64,000 nt of DNA from Spirosoma pollinicola (GTDB taxonomy: Bacteria; Bacteroidota; Bacteroidia; Cytophagales; Spirosomataceae). How positions within the stretch are numbered: position 1 is the stretch's first letter; every line of letters begins with the position of its first letter. A program made the translations under genes and the position numbers. Positions 43,646-52,732 of the stretch are shown here, piece by piece. The DNA lies in contig NZ_CP025096.1 in NCBI RefSeq assembly GCF_002831565.1, positions 3,511,027-3,575,026 of the forward strand. The letters run 5' to 3'. A model generated the notes under the pieces. The model saw only the letters and a program-made list of their open reading frames with translations. It was not told where the DNA came from and did not search any database.

Positions 43646-44524
43646 ATGAGTACGTATTCAATCAGAGATTTAGAACAACTTTCAGGTATCAAAGCGCATA
43701 CGCTTCGGATTTGGGAACAACGATACACGATTCTCTCACCTGACCGAACAGATACTAACATTCGTACCTACGGTGATGAAGACCTTAAACGAGTTTTGAA
43801 TATTTCTCTATTAAAAGACCACGGCTATAAAATTTCGGAAATCGCGAAATTTTCTACTGATGAACTAAACAGGGAAATAGTTAAGATCTCCGAAAGGCAT
43901 CTTAGCTACCCAGACCAGATTCAAGCGCTAACCATCGCTATGCTGGATCTAAATGAAGATCGTTTCGAGAAAATTATCAGCACGAACATTCTTCAGGCTG
44001 GCTTTGAAAATACAATGATCAATATCATTTACCCATTTTTAAACCGTATAGGCACATTATGGGTAACGGGATCTATCGGGCCGGCACAGGAACATTTTAT
44101 AACAAACCTGATTCGTCAAAAAATCATTGTTGCCATTGACAGCCAAATAGGTTCGCCAACTTCCTCTGGCAAAAAATACATGTTATTTTTACCAGAGGGC
44201 GAGTTTCACGAAATTAGTCTTCTATTTGCGCAATTCATTATTCGCTCCCGGTCCAATAAAGTCATTTATCTGGGGCAAAGCCTTCCTTTCAATGAGTTAG
44301 TGTTTGCGCATGAATTGTATCAACCCGATTATATTTTTTCGGTACTTACCACGGTGCCGTCAAACCACGAAGTTCAGCCTTTTGTCAATCGTCTGGCGGG
44401 TGCTTTCCCAAACACACAGGTACTGTTAACGGGATATCAGGTCGTTGGTCAGGACATCACCCCTCCCGACAACACAATCATTATCAATCAAATAACTGAG
44501 TTGATGCGTATTGCCAGTAATTGA
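43646..44524 (+). CDS. MerR-family regulator with B12-binding-like domain
   Basis: 292-aa transcription factor. Residues 1-70 form a MerR winged helix (YSIRDLEQLSGIKAHTLRIW, EQRY). Residues about 90-170 form a helical cap with W139-x9-E149-H150, and a Rossmann-like part follows with E186-F-H188. These match the Wx9EH and E/DxHxxG signatures of CarH/LitR-type AdoCbl photoreceptors, except that the final Gly of the second motif is replaced by Ser. The lower histidine ligand is retained, so cobalamin binding is possible. In relatives such proteins repress carotenoid or stress genes in the dark. No carotenoid gene lies beside it here. A candidate operator precedes it. Confidence 0.88.
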   Translation: MSTYSIRDLEQLSGIKAHTLRIWEQRYTILSPDRTDTNIRTYGDEDLKRVLNISLLKDHGYKISEIAKFSTDELNREIVKISERHLSYPDQIQALTIAMLDLNEDRFEKIISTNILQAGFENTMINIIYPFLNRIGTLWVTGSIGPAQEHFITNLIRQKIIVAIDSQIGSPTSSGKKYMLFLPEGEFHEISLLFAQFIIRSRSNKVIYLGQSLPFNELVFAHELYQPDYIFSVLTTVPSNHEVQPFVNRLAGAFPNTQVLLTGYQVVGQDITPPDNTIIINQITELMRIASN

Positions 44525-44533
44525 TTCAGGTTT

Positions 44534-45499
44534 TTAAGCCAGATTTTGAGCAAACGAAAGCGCACGACGCTCAGCATACGTGTAGACATCGCCCGATAGC
44601 TGAAAACCAACATGGCCGCCGGTTCTTGGTGTTTCCAGAAAAATATGGGGGTGGGTTTCGGCGAGCCAGGCCGGGGAACACTCAGGCGACAGAAGCGGGT
44701 CATTCTGTGCATTCAATAGTAAGGTTGGAACGCATATACCCGGCATAAAATTAACCGCTGAGGCCTGTTCATAGAAATCGTCGGCACTACGATAACTGTT
44801 AACCGGAGCAGAAAAAAGCTCGTCAAAATCCCGCCACAGTTTCACCTGCTTCAACTTACTCATGTCCAGTCTACCCGGAAATTGTATTGCTTTCTGGCTT
44901 AGTTTGACGACCAGTTTCTTCATGAACCGATTCCGGTAAAACCGGTTAAACGGCCGGTCGAGCAGCTTGGCACTGGCACCCAAATCGGTTGGTGCCGAAA
45001 TAGCTACTCCACCCTTAATGACGTTGGGTAACTGGTTACCATGAACTCCCAAGTATTTTAGTGTAATATTTCCCCCCATACTGTAGCCAACCAGTACGAC
45101 TTCGCTATACGAATTTCGTTGAAGGGCATGCGCGATAACCTCGCCGAGGTCCCCAATCTCACCGTGATTATAGAGTCTGAATGCCTGATTCATTTCTCCG
45201 CTACACGAGCGACAGTTCCAGGCCAGAACATCGTACTTTTGCTGCGCAAAGAGTTTGGCCGTTCCGAGCATATATTGCCGGGTACTATCGCCCTCCAGCC
45301 CATGCGTTAAGATAACCAGACGGTTTTGACCCTTATTTATCCAATCAAGATCAACAAAATCGCCATCCTGTAACGTCAACCGTTCGCGTTCATAGGCAAT
45401 GCCCGTTACGGCGCGCGTAAGGCCGGGAATGATCGTTTGCAGATGACCGTTGTACTGATAGGCCGGAGGACCGGGATAGGCAGAAGGTATAAGCGGCAT
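44534..45499 (-). CDS. YheT-family alpha/beta hydrolase
   Basis: 321-aa cytoplasmic hydrolase. The nucleophile elbow is GYSMGGN (about residues 147-153), the acid lies in NAQNDPLL and the histidine in TGGHVGF. The N-terminal YNGHLQTIIPG and ILTHGLEGDSTRQY are typical of the YheT/ABHD1-3 group. Members are esterases or lipases with poorly known substrates. The gene is convergent with the MerR regulator, whose stop is ten bases away, and divergent from the small membrane protein gene at 45553. Confidence 0.9.
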   Translation of the reverse strand: MPLIPSAYPGPPAYQYNGHLQTIIPGLTRAVTGIAYERERLTLQDGDFVDLDWINKGQNRLVILTHGLEGDSTRQYMLGTAKLFAQQKYDVLAWNCRSCSGEMNQAFRLYNHGEIGDLGEVIAHALQRNSYSEVVLVGYSMGGNITLKYLGVHGNQLPNVIKGGVAISAPTDLGASAKLLDRPFNRFYRNRFMKKLVVKLSQKAIQFPGRLDMSKLKQVKLWRDFDELFSAPVNSYRSADDFYEQASAVNFMPGICVPTLLLNAQNDPLLSPECSPAWLAETHPHIFLETPRTGGHVGFQLSGDVYTYAERRALSFAQNLA

Positions 45500-45552
45500 A
45501 TTAACTAAACAGCGGATACGTTAGTAACGTTATTCCAGAACAAACTAACACA

Positions 45553-45996
45553 ATGCAGTTCGCGAAATATTTGTCCGTCATTTTTGCCAGCACGATCAAA
45601 TTTGTTGGAGGGCCGTTGTCTGGAGCGGCACTTGGGTTAAATTGGTTCGAAACAGCCATTTGCACCATGTTGGGCATGATGATTAGCGTTGTGCTGGTTA
45701 TTTACGCAGGTGCGGCCCTGCAAGCCTTATTCAGCCGGTTTCGATCGGCCCCTGCCAAACGATTCACGAAACGAACACGTCTGGCTATTCGTGTCTGGAA
45801 GCGCTTTGGCCTTGTCGGTATTTCCTTTCTTACCCCCTTATTATTAACCCCAATAGGCGGCACTATTCTGGCACTATCGTTTGGCGTTAACCGGAGTAAG
45901 GTAATTCTATATATGCTGATTAGCGCTGTTTTATGGGCTATTGTCCAGACACTGGCTTTTTATCAGATTCCCGGACTGAAGGGCATGTTTGGGTGA
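45553..45996 (+). CDS. Small multidrug-export-like membrane protein
   Basis: 147-aa protein with about four hydrophobic segments (TIKFVGGPLSGAALG; FETAICTMLGMMISVVLVIYAG; LVGISFLTPLLLTPIGG; VILYMLISAVLWAIV) and a basic cytoplasmic loop (RFRSAPAKRFTKRTR). The TPLLLTPIGG re-entrant-like loop resembles the Sm_multidrug_ex/DedA-related group. Transport function is not shown. Its stop is four bases from the stop of the convergent glycosyltransferase gene. Confidence 0.78.
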   Translation: MQFAKYLSVIFASTIKFVGGPLSGAALGLNWFETAICTMLGMMISVVLVIYAGAALQALFSRFRSAPAKRFTKRTRLAIRVWKRFGLVGISFLTPLLLTPIGGTILALSFGVNRSKVILYMLISAVLWAIVQTLAFYQIPGLKGMFG

Positions 45997-46000
45997 ACGG

Positions 46001-46771
46001 CTACCGGCTAACCGTTTGGGGCACAGATGCCGGCGTTTTTTTTCTGAAATCGCCCTGCGAGAAGTACTTCTCGATCAGACAATACATCAAAATAAAAAAG
46101 TAGCGGCTACCCATTTCTTTGATCTTCAATTTCGACTCGCCGTATTTTCGATTTGTCCAGCTGTTTGGTACAACCGCGTACGAATAACCACGAACGATGG
46201 CTTTGAGGGGGAGTTCGACCGTTAAATTAAAGTGGGGCGCCAGAAAAGGCTTTACACCTTCAATAGTTTCACGTTTATAAAGCTTAAAGGCGTTGGTGGT
46301 GTCATTGTATTTAATGCCCATCACCATTCGAACAATGAAATTAGCGACTCGGTTGATCAATTTTTTAAGCTGTGGATAGTCGATCACCTTGCCACCAGCT
46401 TCCCAGCGGGAACCGAAGACCGCATCGACATCCGAATCGAGCATCTTATTATAAAATCGAACCAAATCTTCCGGATCGTCAGACAAGTCAGCCATGAATA
46501 CCGCAACACAATCGCCCGTGAACCGCTCCAGACCATACCGAACGGCGTAACCAAACCCATTGGGTCCCGGATTTGTGTAGTAAACGAGTGTTGGAATTTC
46601 AGTCGCGGCTAATTTCTCCAGTATGGCTAGCGTACCATCTTTGGAATTATCGTTCGTAACGCATATCTCATGAGGAATTCCGTGCCTGGAAAGGGTTTGA
46701 TAAAGGGCACGTAGCGTTGGGGGCAACGACTCCTCTTCGTTGTAGGCGGGGATAACGACGCTTAATTTCAT
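46001..46771 (-). CDS. Glycosyltransferase family 2, dolichol-phosphate mannosyltransferase-like
   Basis: 256-aa GT-A enzyme. The N-terminus KLSVVIPAYNEEESL and the nucleotide-sugar/metal region DLSDDPED (DxD-like), plus GSRWEAGG and NDTTNAFKLYKR, mark the DPM1/polyprenyl-phosphate sugar transferase group. No C-terminal transmembrane pair is present, so it is the soluble, membrane-associated type. It probably charges a lipid carrier with a sugar for surface-polysaccharide synthesis. It is the most downstream gene of the 50.2-46.0 kb minus-strand sugar cluster. Confidence 0.92.
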   Translation of the reverse strand: MKLSVVIPAYNEEESLPPTLRALYQTLSRHGIPHEICVTNDNSKDGTLAILEKLAATEIPTLVYYTNPGPNGFGYAVRYGLERFTGDCVAVFMADLSDDPEDLVRFYNKMLDSDVDAVFGSRWEAGGKVIDYPQLKKLINRVANFIVRMVMGIKYNDTTNAFKLYKRETIEGVKPFLAPHFNLTVELPLKAIVRGYSYAVVPNSWTNRKYGESKLKIKEMGSRYFFILMYCLIEKYFSQGDFRKKTPASVPQTVSR

Positions 46772-46886
46772 AGGTAAAAGTAAACAGAACCCAGGTAAAA
46801 CTAACCTCTGGGTTTACTTTCCGAAGCGTTTCTACCGTCTCAGTTTAGCTGGTTATACGTGTGTTGGCTGGCTTCTTTAGACAGAA

Positions 46887-47855
46887 TTAACCATTCATGA
46901 GTCGGTGTAAGCCGATGGCTACTACCCCATAAGCACGCTGCACAACTGGTGGCGTCAGGTGGTTGTAAATAACCTTTTTGAAATCAGCCCAATCTGGTTT
47001 TGCCAATGAATAATAGATGGCAGCTAGGCGCAATTTCTTTATATATGAGTCTCGAAACTGGGTGCTGTTGAGCATCATTTTATAATAGCGAGCTATATTC
47101 TTTCTCAATACACTATCAAACTTATAGTCCAGCTCGCGATTGATATTGCTGTACATATCGATGCGGTTTTTCAGGAAAACTGCATCGTCATACTTGTCGG
47201 AAAAGCTTACTCCGTTTCTATTTTTCCTGTACACCGACATCAAGTCAGGCAGATAGCCGATTTTGCCCAATTTTGCTTTTAAAATCAGCCGTGGAATGTC
47301 TCCGCTAACCGACTCCCGAAACCAGGCTGGATATTCAGCAATGGAATTGCGACACATGGTGGAGGATGTGGCCATGAACCAGATTTCATCCTCTCCAACT
47401 AAGTCCTCTATTGTGTAGAAGGGCTTCATGTCGGGGCCGTTCAATACGTGCGAAGGCTTGCCATCTTCATACGTAATGAGCGCATTGTGAAATGTCAGTG
47501 AATAATCAGGATGAGCGTCTAACAGATCAGCCTGTTTTTGCAACTTGAGCGGGTCAATTAGATAGTCATCGCCATCAATCAAGGCATAATACTCTCCTTT
47601 TGCTAATTTCAACGTTTCCAGAAAATTAATCCCGCCGTTTTTACCCATATTATAGGGGTGCAGCACACCTTTGACCAGACCCGGATACTTGCGTTCGTAT
47701 TCCTGAATAATCTCCCGCGTACCATCGCTCGAAAAGTCATCGCCGACCAATATTTCAATAGGAAAAGTAGTCTTTTGAGCCAGTACACTATCAATGGCCT
47801 CTCGGATAAAATTTTTCTGGTTATAAGTGATAATCAGAACACTGACTTTTAGCAT
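46887..47855 (-). CDS. Glycosyltransferase family 2
   Basis: 322-aa GT-A enzyme starting LKVSVLIITYNQKNFI, with GDDFSSDGT and the metal-binding LIDGDDYL motif. The C-terminal region (about 210-322) is helical and probably binds the acceptor. No transmembrane helix is seen. It is likely to add a sugar during synthesis of an extracellular or capsular polysaccharide. The gap to the next gene (46772-46886) is 115 bases, and the next upstream gene ends 264 bases away. Confidence 0.92.
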   Translation of the reverse strand: MLKVSVLIITYNQKNFIREAIDSVLAQKTTFPIEILVGDDFSSDGTREIIQEYERKYPGLVKGVLHPYNMGKNGGINFLETLKLAKGEYYALIDGDDYLIDPLKLQKQADLLDAHPDYSLTFHNALITYEDGKPSHVLNGPDMKPFYTIEDLVGEDEIWFMATSSTMCRNSIAEYPAWFRESVSGDIPRLILKAKLGKIGYLPDLMSVYRKNRNGVSFSDKYDDAVFLKNRIDMYSNINRELDYKFDSVLRKNIARYYKMMLNSTQFRDSYIKKLRLAAIYYSLAKPDWADFKKVIYNHLTPPVVQRAYGVVAIGLHRLMNG

Positions 47856-48108
47856 AAGAAGATATTTTTTCGTTTACAGTCATTCGCTGATGACTCTAAA
47901 CGACCTACTAATGAAGGGTCTTCAAAGTTAAGTTTTTAACCGTTCGTATTTAAGCTTTCCAACCTTGGTGCTCGTCTTTTCCGTATGGATTCAACGCCAG
48001 AATAGTACCTGCTTTTTGCGAATTAAGTGAGTGCCAGTGCCGACCGGAAAATCTTTCTCTTAATGGGTAATGCGTTATTTGCGGATGGAAATAAGGTTGT
48101 CTTCTATT

Positions 48109-48146
48109 GGTTATGCAACTCAGCCTGCTGGCTGAGTTGCATAACC
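48109..48146. repeat. 17-bp perfect hairpin overlapping a stop codon
   Basis: GGTTATGCAACTCAGCC (48109-48125) pairs perfectly with 48130-48146 around TGCT. The stop codon of the beta-propeller gene (48120-48122, minus strand) lies inside the left arm, and the last residues of that protein (GYATQPAG) are encoded by the hairpin. The 264-base gap 47856-48119 otherwise holds nothing recognisable. Confidence 0.85.
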
Positions 48147-49067
48147 AAATCCCGAGGCACCAAAACCATTTCCGTTGTACAACATAACCCACTGCTCACG
48201 ATGATTGAAGATATGGCAGTAATCCATCATCATTGAATCCCAGCCATCTATTGACCGTTCAATTCCAGCCAGATCGTCTCTTCGCTCCCAGGTAATACCA
48301 TCGTTCGACTGAGCATATCCAATGCGGTAACTCTGCCGAACATCAGTACGATAATTGGTTGCATTACGGTACGAAAAATACATTTTGTACAAATCACCGT
48401 CTTTATAGACCGTTGGGCGGCCAATGGCATCTGTGAACTGATCGTATCCTACACAGACATGCCCTGTCCGTTTCCAGTCAATACCATCTTCCGATTCGGC
48501 ATACTTAACGTCGTAAAAAGGCTCGGGATGCCCGTCTATTACTTCTATTTTCGTACACGACAGGTACCACATACGCCACCGGATTGAACCATCAGGCTGT
48601 TCTTCACGCATGACGCAGGGCTGGGCTATCCAGACCTGATCGTAAATGGACCGATCGAGTAGGGGGCCTGTATATTTCCGTTCAAACGTTAACCCGCCAT
48701 CGCGACTGATAGCCAAACCAATACCCAGCCGATAACTTGCCGTTTCGCTTTTGTTCCAGCCAGTGTAGTAGAGCCAGATTTCATCGCCTACCGGTAAAAA
48801 CCAGGAAGGCATGGTTCCTGTTTCATCAAACATGCCAACTGCACCTTTTGTCAAGCAGGCTTTGTTATGAATGTATGTCACTTCCGACAGATTATCGGGG
48901 TTTAGTTCAACGAAGGAAACGGCCGATGCGCTGTCTTCATCACGCGTGGAAAAGTACACCCGCACTTTGTCTTGCATAACATACCCAAACGGAACTTGCG
49001 CGTGGGTACGGCTAAACGATTTCGAGCCGTCAGGTTTATAAACCAGTCCTTTTTTTTCCCAGGTCAT
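48120..49067 (-). CDS. Five-bladed beta-propeller glycosidase-like protein
   Basis: 315-aa soluble protein, no signal peptide. The repeated aromatic/Asp pattern (WLYYTGWNKSE, RWRMWYLSCTKIEV, YKMYFSYRNATNYRT) and the recurring phrase ISRDGGLTFERK/SNDGITWERRDD suggest a GH43/GH32/GH130-like propeller. Catalytic residues could not be confirmed. Location in a biosynthetic cluster makes a role in trimming or recognising an intermediate more likely than polysaccharide breakdown. The C-terminus ends within a hairpin, which may have altered its original tail. Confidence 0.75.
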   Translation of the reverse strand: MTWEKKGLVYKPDGSKSFSRTHAQVPFGYVMQDKVRVYFSTRDEDSASAVSFVELNPDNLSEVTYIHNKACLTKGAVGMFDETGTMPSWFLPVGDEIWLYYTGWNKSETASYRLGIGLAISRDGGLTFERKYTGPLLDRSIYDQVWIAQPCVMREEQPDGSIRWRMWYLSCTKIEVIDGHPEPFYDVKYAESEDGIDWKRTGHVCVGYDQFTDAIGRPTVYKDGDLYKMYFSYRNATNYRTDVRQSYRIGYAQSNDGITWERRDDLAGIERSIDGWDSMMMDYCHIFNHREQWVMLYNGNGFGASGFGYATQPAG

Positions 49068-49118
49068 TCAATTCGAGTCTTATACTGTACTGATAATTTA
49101 CCCCCTACTTACTCAAGA

Positions 49119-50192
49119 TTAAAGGGTTGGAGCCAACCGGGTAATCATACTGTCGTGGATCTGAGTCATCGTTTCTGTCAAATCGAATGTCCAGTCCCAA
49201 CCGGGATAATGCTGTTTAAACTTAGTCAGGTCGGAGATATACCAGATATGATCGCCACTGCGATTGGTCTCCGAATACTGATAATTCATTTTATTGCCCG
49301 AAATGGTTTCGCAAAGTGCCATGGCTTCGAGCATGGAACAGTTGGCGTAGCGACCACCGCCCGCGTTGTATACTTCGCCCGGACGTGGATTCTGGTAGAA
49401 ATGCCAAAACATGTTCACCAGATCCCAGCTATGAATATTGTCGCGAACTTGTTTGCCCTTGTAGCCAAAAATAGTGTATTGATTGCCTGTAATGGCACAT
49501 TTCATCAGGTACGACAGGAATCCGTGCAATTGAGCGCCTGAGTGGTTCGGGCCTGTGAGGCACCCACCCCGGAACACAGCGGTATTCATACCAAAGTAAC
49601 GGCCATACTCCTGCACCATGATGTCGGCAGCCACTTTAGAGGCTCCAAAAACAGAGTGTTTGGTGTGGTCGATACTCATATGCTCGTCGATACCATTCTC
49701 GAAATAAGGGTGATTATGGTCTATTTCCCAGCGCGTCTCGGTTTCGATAAGGGGCAGGAAATTTGGATTGTCGCCATACACTTTATTGGTTGACGTGAAA
49801 ATGAATACCGCTTCGGGGCAATGCAGGCGGGTCATTTCCAGCATATTGAGCGTACCAACAGCATTAACGCCAAAATCGGTGAACGGCTCGCGAGCGGCCC
49901 AGTCATGGCTTGGTTGAGCTGCTGTATGCAGTACAAGTTTGATATCAGTACCGAATTCGCGAAAAATCGTTTCCAATTGCGATACTTCCCGAATATCGGC
50001 TGGCCGATGGTGATAATTAGTATAGGTTTCGGCAAGGCGATTTCGGTTCCACTCCGTTGACCCATCAGCACCAAAGAAGTATTGCCGCATGTTGTTATCA
50101 ATACCAATTATCAGATCGAATTTATCGGCAAAGAAAGCAACGGCTTCACTGCCTATCAAACCAGCAGACCCTGTAACTAATGCAATTTTCAT
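49119..50192 (-). CDS. NAD-dependent sugar epimerase, CDP-paratose 2-epimerase-like
   Basis: 357-aa short-chain dehydrogenase fold enzyme with the NAD motif [10 protein letters not shown]. Phrases [37 protein letters not shown] and [14 protein letters not shown] are typical of the CDP-paratose (tyvelose) epimerase group. The catalytic YxxxK motif is represented as F182-G-A-S-K186, with Phe in the Tyr position. This could be a family-level variant. It heads the sugar cluster and probably supplies the nucleotide sugar. Start is the first ATG; the upstream 250 bases (50193-50441) show no promoter I can define. Confidence 0.88.
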   Translation of the reverse strand: MKIALVTGSAGLIGSEAVAFFADKFDLIIGIDNNMRQYFFGADGSTEWNRNRLAETYTNYHHRPADIREVSQLETIFREFGTDIKLVLHTAAQPSHDWAAREPFTDFGVNAVGTLNMLEMTRLHCPEAVFIFTSTNKVYGDNPNFLPLIETETRWEIDHNHPYFENGIDEHMSIDHTKHSVFGASKVAADIMVQEYGRYFGMNTAVFRGGCLTGPNHSGAQLHGFLSYLMKCAITGNQYTIFGYKGKQVRDNIHSWDLVNMFWHFYQNPRPGEVYNAGGGRYANCSMLEAMALCETISGNKMNYQYSETNRSGDHIWYISDLTKFKQHYPGWDWTFDLTETMTQIHDSMITRLAPTL

Positions 50193-50377
50193 ATCATTTA
50201 TTTTAATAGTACAATTTATATGTCATTTATTATACGTATTGGGGGTTCTCTAACCAAATAATACTACTTCTTCAACTTTTCAACGGAACAAAGTAACGGA
50301 AAAAATCAGACTTACATTCCCTTTGGCTACCTCAGTCATACAAACAATCAATGCTTTTTAGGGAGTGGGCAAATAAA

Positions 50378-50424
50378 ACGACAGCGACAAATCAGCGGTT
50401 ATGCGCCAATTCATCGCTGTCGTT
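50378..50424 (-). terminator. Terminator of the small lipoprotein gene
   Basis: AACGACAGCGA (50378-50388) pairs with TCGCTGTCGTT (50414-50424). Reading on the minus strand, TTTTATTT follows the stem, 18 bases after the stop of the lipoprotein gene. Confidence 0.78.
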
Positions 50425-50441
50425 ATGTTCGTCAGGAAATC

Positions 50442-50720
50442 TTATGCTCCCTGTCCCAATGTACCGGCACCAAATAGTTTTTCGCGGATTTTCTGGGTCC
50501 GTGCGTCCAGATCTGGATTTGGCGTGTACTTATATTTTGTCTGTACAGCAGAAGAGTCTCTGCCGGTTCCGTATACTTCTGGATCACCTGCCCGATAGTC
50601 TGCCCGGTAGTCGTCGACGCGATAGTCGTTCTGGCGAACAGAGTTATATTTTTGATAGTCGCAGGATGCCAGCGATAATACTGCTACAGCCAACAAACCT
50701 ATGCTTAGTACGCGTTTCAT
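50442..50720 (-). CDS. Small lipoprotein, hypothetical
   Basis: 92-aa predicted lipoprotein starting MKRVLSIGLLAVAVLSLASC, lipobox LASC. The mature part is rich in Asp, Arg and Tyr (repeated DYR words: NDYRVDDYRADYRAG), followed by a more regular segment YTPNPDLDARTQKIREKLFG. No domain is recognised. A start two codons upstream (50726) is equally possible. It has its own terminator and therefore is probably a single-gene unit. Confidence 0.8.
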   Translation of the reverse strand: MKRVLSIGLLAVAVLSLASCDYQKYNSVRQNDYRVDDYRADYRAGDPEVYGTGRDSSAVQTKYKYTPNPDLDARTQKIREKLFGAGTLGQGA

Positions 50721-50794
50721 AGCCACTTGATTACGAATTGATTCGGCAAAAATAGGTTAGACCACTTAGGTTTCCAAACGAGAAGGCTCACTTC

Positions 50795-52552
50795 TTATAT
50801 GTCAACACTTTTTAAGATTTCAATCTCACCCCAAACAAAGCCCATTAACTCCTGAATATGGTCATGAGAAAAATCGAAGGGCACATCGGCTGCTGCGTAA
50901 ATCTCACCAATTGATGCTTTGTAGCCTAAACTCAGCGCTTTTTTGTACCCGGCCAAACCAGCTTTCGGATCGCGTCGGTAGTTACGCCAAACGCCAATAG
51001 CGCCCAGTTGCGCAATGCCGTATTCGATGTAGTAAAAGGGTACTTCATATAGATGTAACTGCCGCTGCCACAGGTATTCCTGATAAAAGGCGAACCCATC
51101 CCAATTGGTTATAGAATCGGCAAACTGGTTGTAAATCCGAAGCCAGTTCTCCCGACGTTCGGCGTCTGTGTGGGTAGGATGCTCATAAATCCAGTGCTGA
51201 AACTTGTCGATGGTAGCCACCCAGGGTAAGGTCTCAATAATAGATTCGAGGTGTTGAAGTTTGGCCCGGCGGAGTTCATCAGGATTGTCAAAAAATACAT
51301 CCCAATGATCCATCGACAGCAACTCCATACTCATCGACGCTAATTCAGCCACTTCCATCGGCGGGTTACGGAATGCCTTTAAGACCAAATCGCGGGTCAG
51401 GAAAGAGTGAACGGCATGACCGCCTTCGTGTACCATCGTTACCAGGTCGCGCAGGCTGGAGGTAGCGTTCATAAAAATAAAGGGTACACCAATTTCTTCG
51501 AGCGGATAATTATAACCACCCGGTGCCTTTCCCTTACGCGATTCCAGATCGAGGTGGCCCATTGCCCGCATGATCCGCAAATCGTCGCCCAGTTCTTTAT
51601 CGAGTCGGTCAAAACACGTGATCGCTTTTTCGAGAAGTTCGTTTCCGGTTGCGAACGGTTTCAACGCCGGACGACCCTCCACATCGACCTTGGCATCCCA
51701 GGGACGTAATAGATCAACCGAAACGTCGGCCCGCGCCAGTTTCTCTTTGCGCTCTTTGGCAAGTTTGTTCACAAAAGGCACAACGGCCTCGGCGACCGAT
51801 TCGTGGAAATTGAAACAGTCTTCGGGGGTGTAATCGAATCGGCCAAGGGCGGCAAACGAATAATCCCGAAAGTTGGCAAACCCAGCGTTGACCGCTATTT
51901 GATGCCGCAAATCGCGCAGGCGGTCAAACAGTTCGTCAAGCGTTGAGTGATCCTGATAACGCCGTTCCCAGATTTTGCGCCAGGCTTCTTCGCGTACAGC
52001 GCGATCCGTCGATTGAATTCGGTCGCTGGCTTCGGGCAGGGTCATTTCGCGGCCATCGATTTGCACTGTCATGGCCCCAACAATGGCCCCGTACTTACGC
52101 TCTTCAGTTTGAAGCTCGGTTTGCAACGGAATATTTTCGTCCCGATATATCTCAATGGCTTTCTTCATACCCCGCACCATCACATCGTAGCCATCATCGG
52201 TCAATTGACTCAGAAAAGGGCTGTTTACGGCTTTAAGGTCAAGGTCGTTGCCATACGTAGTCATGGCTGGCTGGATTTCGGCAATGAAGAAATTTAGCTG
52301 ATCAACCAATTTCTCGTTGGCCGTATCGCAGGTCATGCGAATGTAGCGCCAGGCGAAGTTTTCGGACAGGTATGATTCCAGTTCGCTTCGGTCAATGAGC
52401 CACTGTTTTAGTTCATCGGCATTATCAATCGAGCGATCCAATAATTCCTCATAGAGTGGTTTTACATCGTCCCAACTGGTCAATTCGATAGTCTCCCCAA
52501 TAAAGGAACGTGTTGGCCGGGCAGGCAGATTAAGTGATTGATTTGCTGTCAT
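50795..52552 (-). CDS. M3 family oligoendopeptidase
   Basis: 585-aa cytoplasmic zinc metallopeptidase, PepF-like. The zinc-binding motif is H375-E-G-G-H379 (TMVHEGGHAVH), with the third ligand Glu in MEVAELASMSMELL. Length and the PEDCFNFH, NYPLEEIGVPF segments fit the family. The ATG at 52552 (MTANQSLN) is preferred over a start at 52588 that adds a non-conserved stretch. Such enzymes trim short peptides. It is divergent from the BlaI repressor gene, with the two operator dyads between them. Confidence 0.93.
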   Translation of the reverse strand: MTANQSLNLPARPTRSFIGETIELTSWDDVKPLYEELLDRSIDNADELKQWLIDRSELESYLSENFAWRYIRMTCDTANEKLVDQLNFFIAEIQPAMTTYGNDLDLKAVNSPFLSQLTDDGYDVMVRGMKKAIEIYRDENIPLQTELQTEERKYGAIVGAMTVQIDGREMTLPEASDRIQSTDRAVREEAWRKIWERRYQDHSTLDELFDRLRDLRHQIAVNAGFANFRDYSFAALGRFDYTPEDCFNFHESVAEAVVPFVNKLAKERKEKLARADVSVDLLRPWDAKVDVEGRPALKPFATGNELLEKAITCFDRLDKELGDDLRIMRAMGHLDLESRKGKAPGGYNYPLEEIGVPFIFMNATSSLRDLVTMVHEGGHAVHSFLTRDLVLKAFRNPPMEVAELASMSMELLSMDHWDVFFDNPDELRRAKLQHLESIIETLPWVATIDKFQHWIYEHPTHTDAERRENWLRIYNQFADSITNWDGFAFYQEYLWQRQLHLYEVPFYYIEYGIAQLGAIGVWRNYRRDPKAGLAGYKKALSLGYKASIGEIYAAADVPFDFSHDHIQELMGFVWGEIEILKSVDI

Positions 52553-52684
52553 AGAAAGTATAGGGTGGCCCAAAAGCCGCATAGCCATAGGCTATTTTGA
52601 ATGTACTGTTTAGTTAGAAATAGTTGGCTCCTAGCCATGTTACTGTAAGCTATTATCAAACTTTTTTGTTCACAAATTTGCAAC

Positions 52685-52726
52685 TACGAAATTGTTCGTA
52701 TATGTTTACTACGAAATCATTCGTAG
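52685..52726. promoter_or_regulatory. Two BlaI/MecI-type operator dyads
   Basis: TACGAAATTGTTCGTA (52685-52700) and CTACGAAATCATTCGTAG (52709-52726) are palindromes with the same TACGAA...TTCGTA half-sites, 24 bases apart centre to centre. The second ends seven bases before the BlaI ATG. They match the layout of BlaI/MecI family operators and would let the repressor control its own operon and possibly the divergent peptidase gene. A CAAATTTG box at 52672-52679 may be the minus-7 element (one mismatch). Confidence 0.88.
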
Positions 52727-52732
52727 ATAGTT

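Noticed and set aside
43646..44524. Heavy-metal-sensing MerR
   Set aside because: No metal-binding cysteine pair at the C-terminus. The helical cap and Rossmann-like part with Wx9EH point to the B12-binding type.
47950..48192. 80-aa minus-strand frame overlapping the end of the propeller gene
   Set aside because: It overlaps a well-supported gene in another frame, is rich in Trp, Cys and Arg, and has no recognisable motif. Kept only as a possible former tail of the propeller protein.
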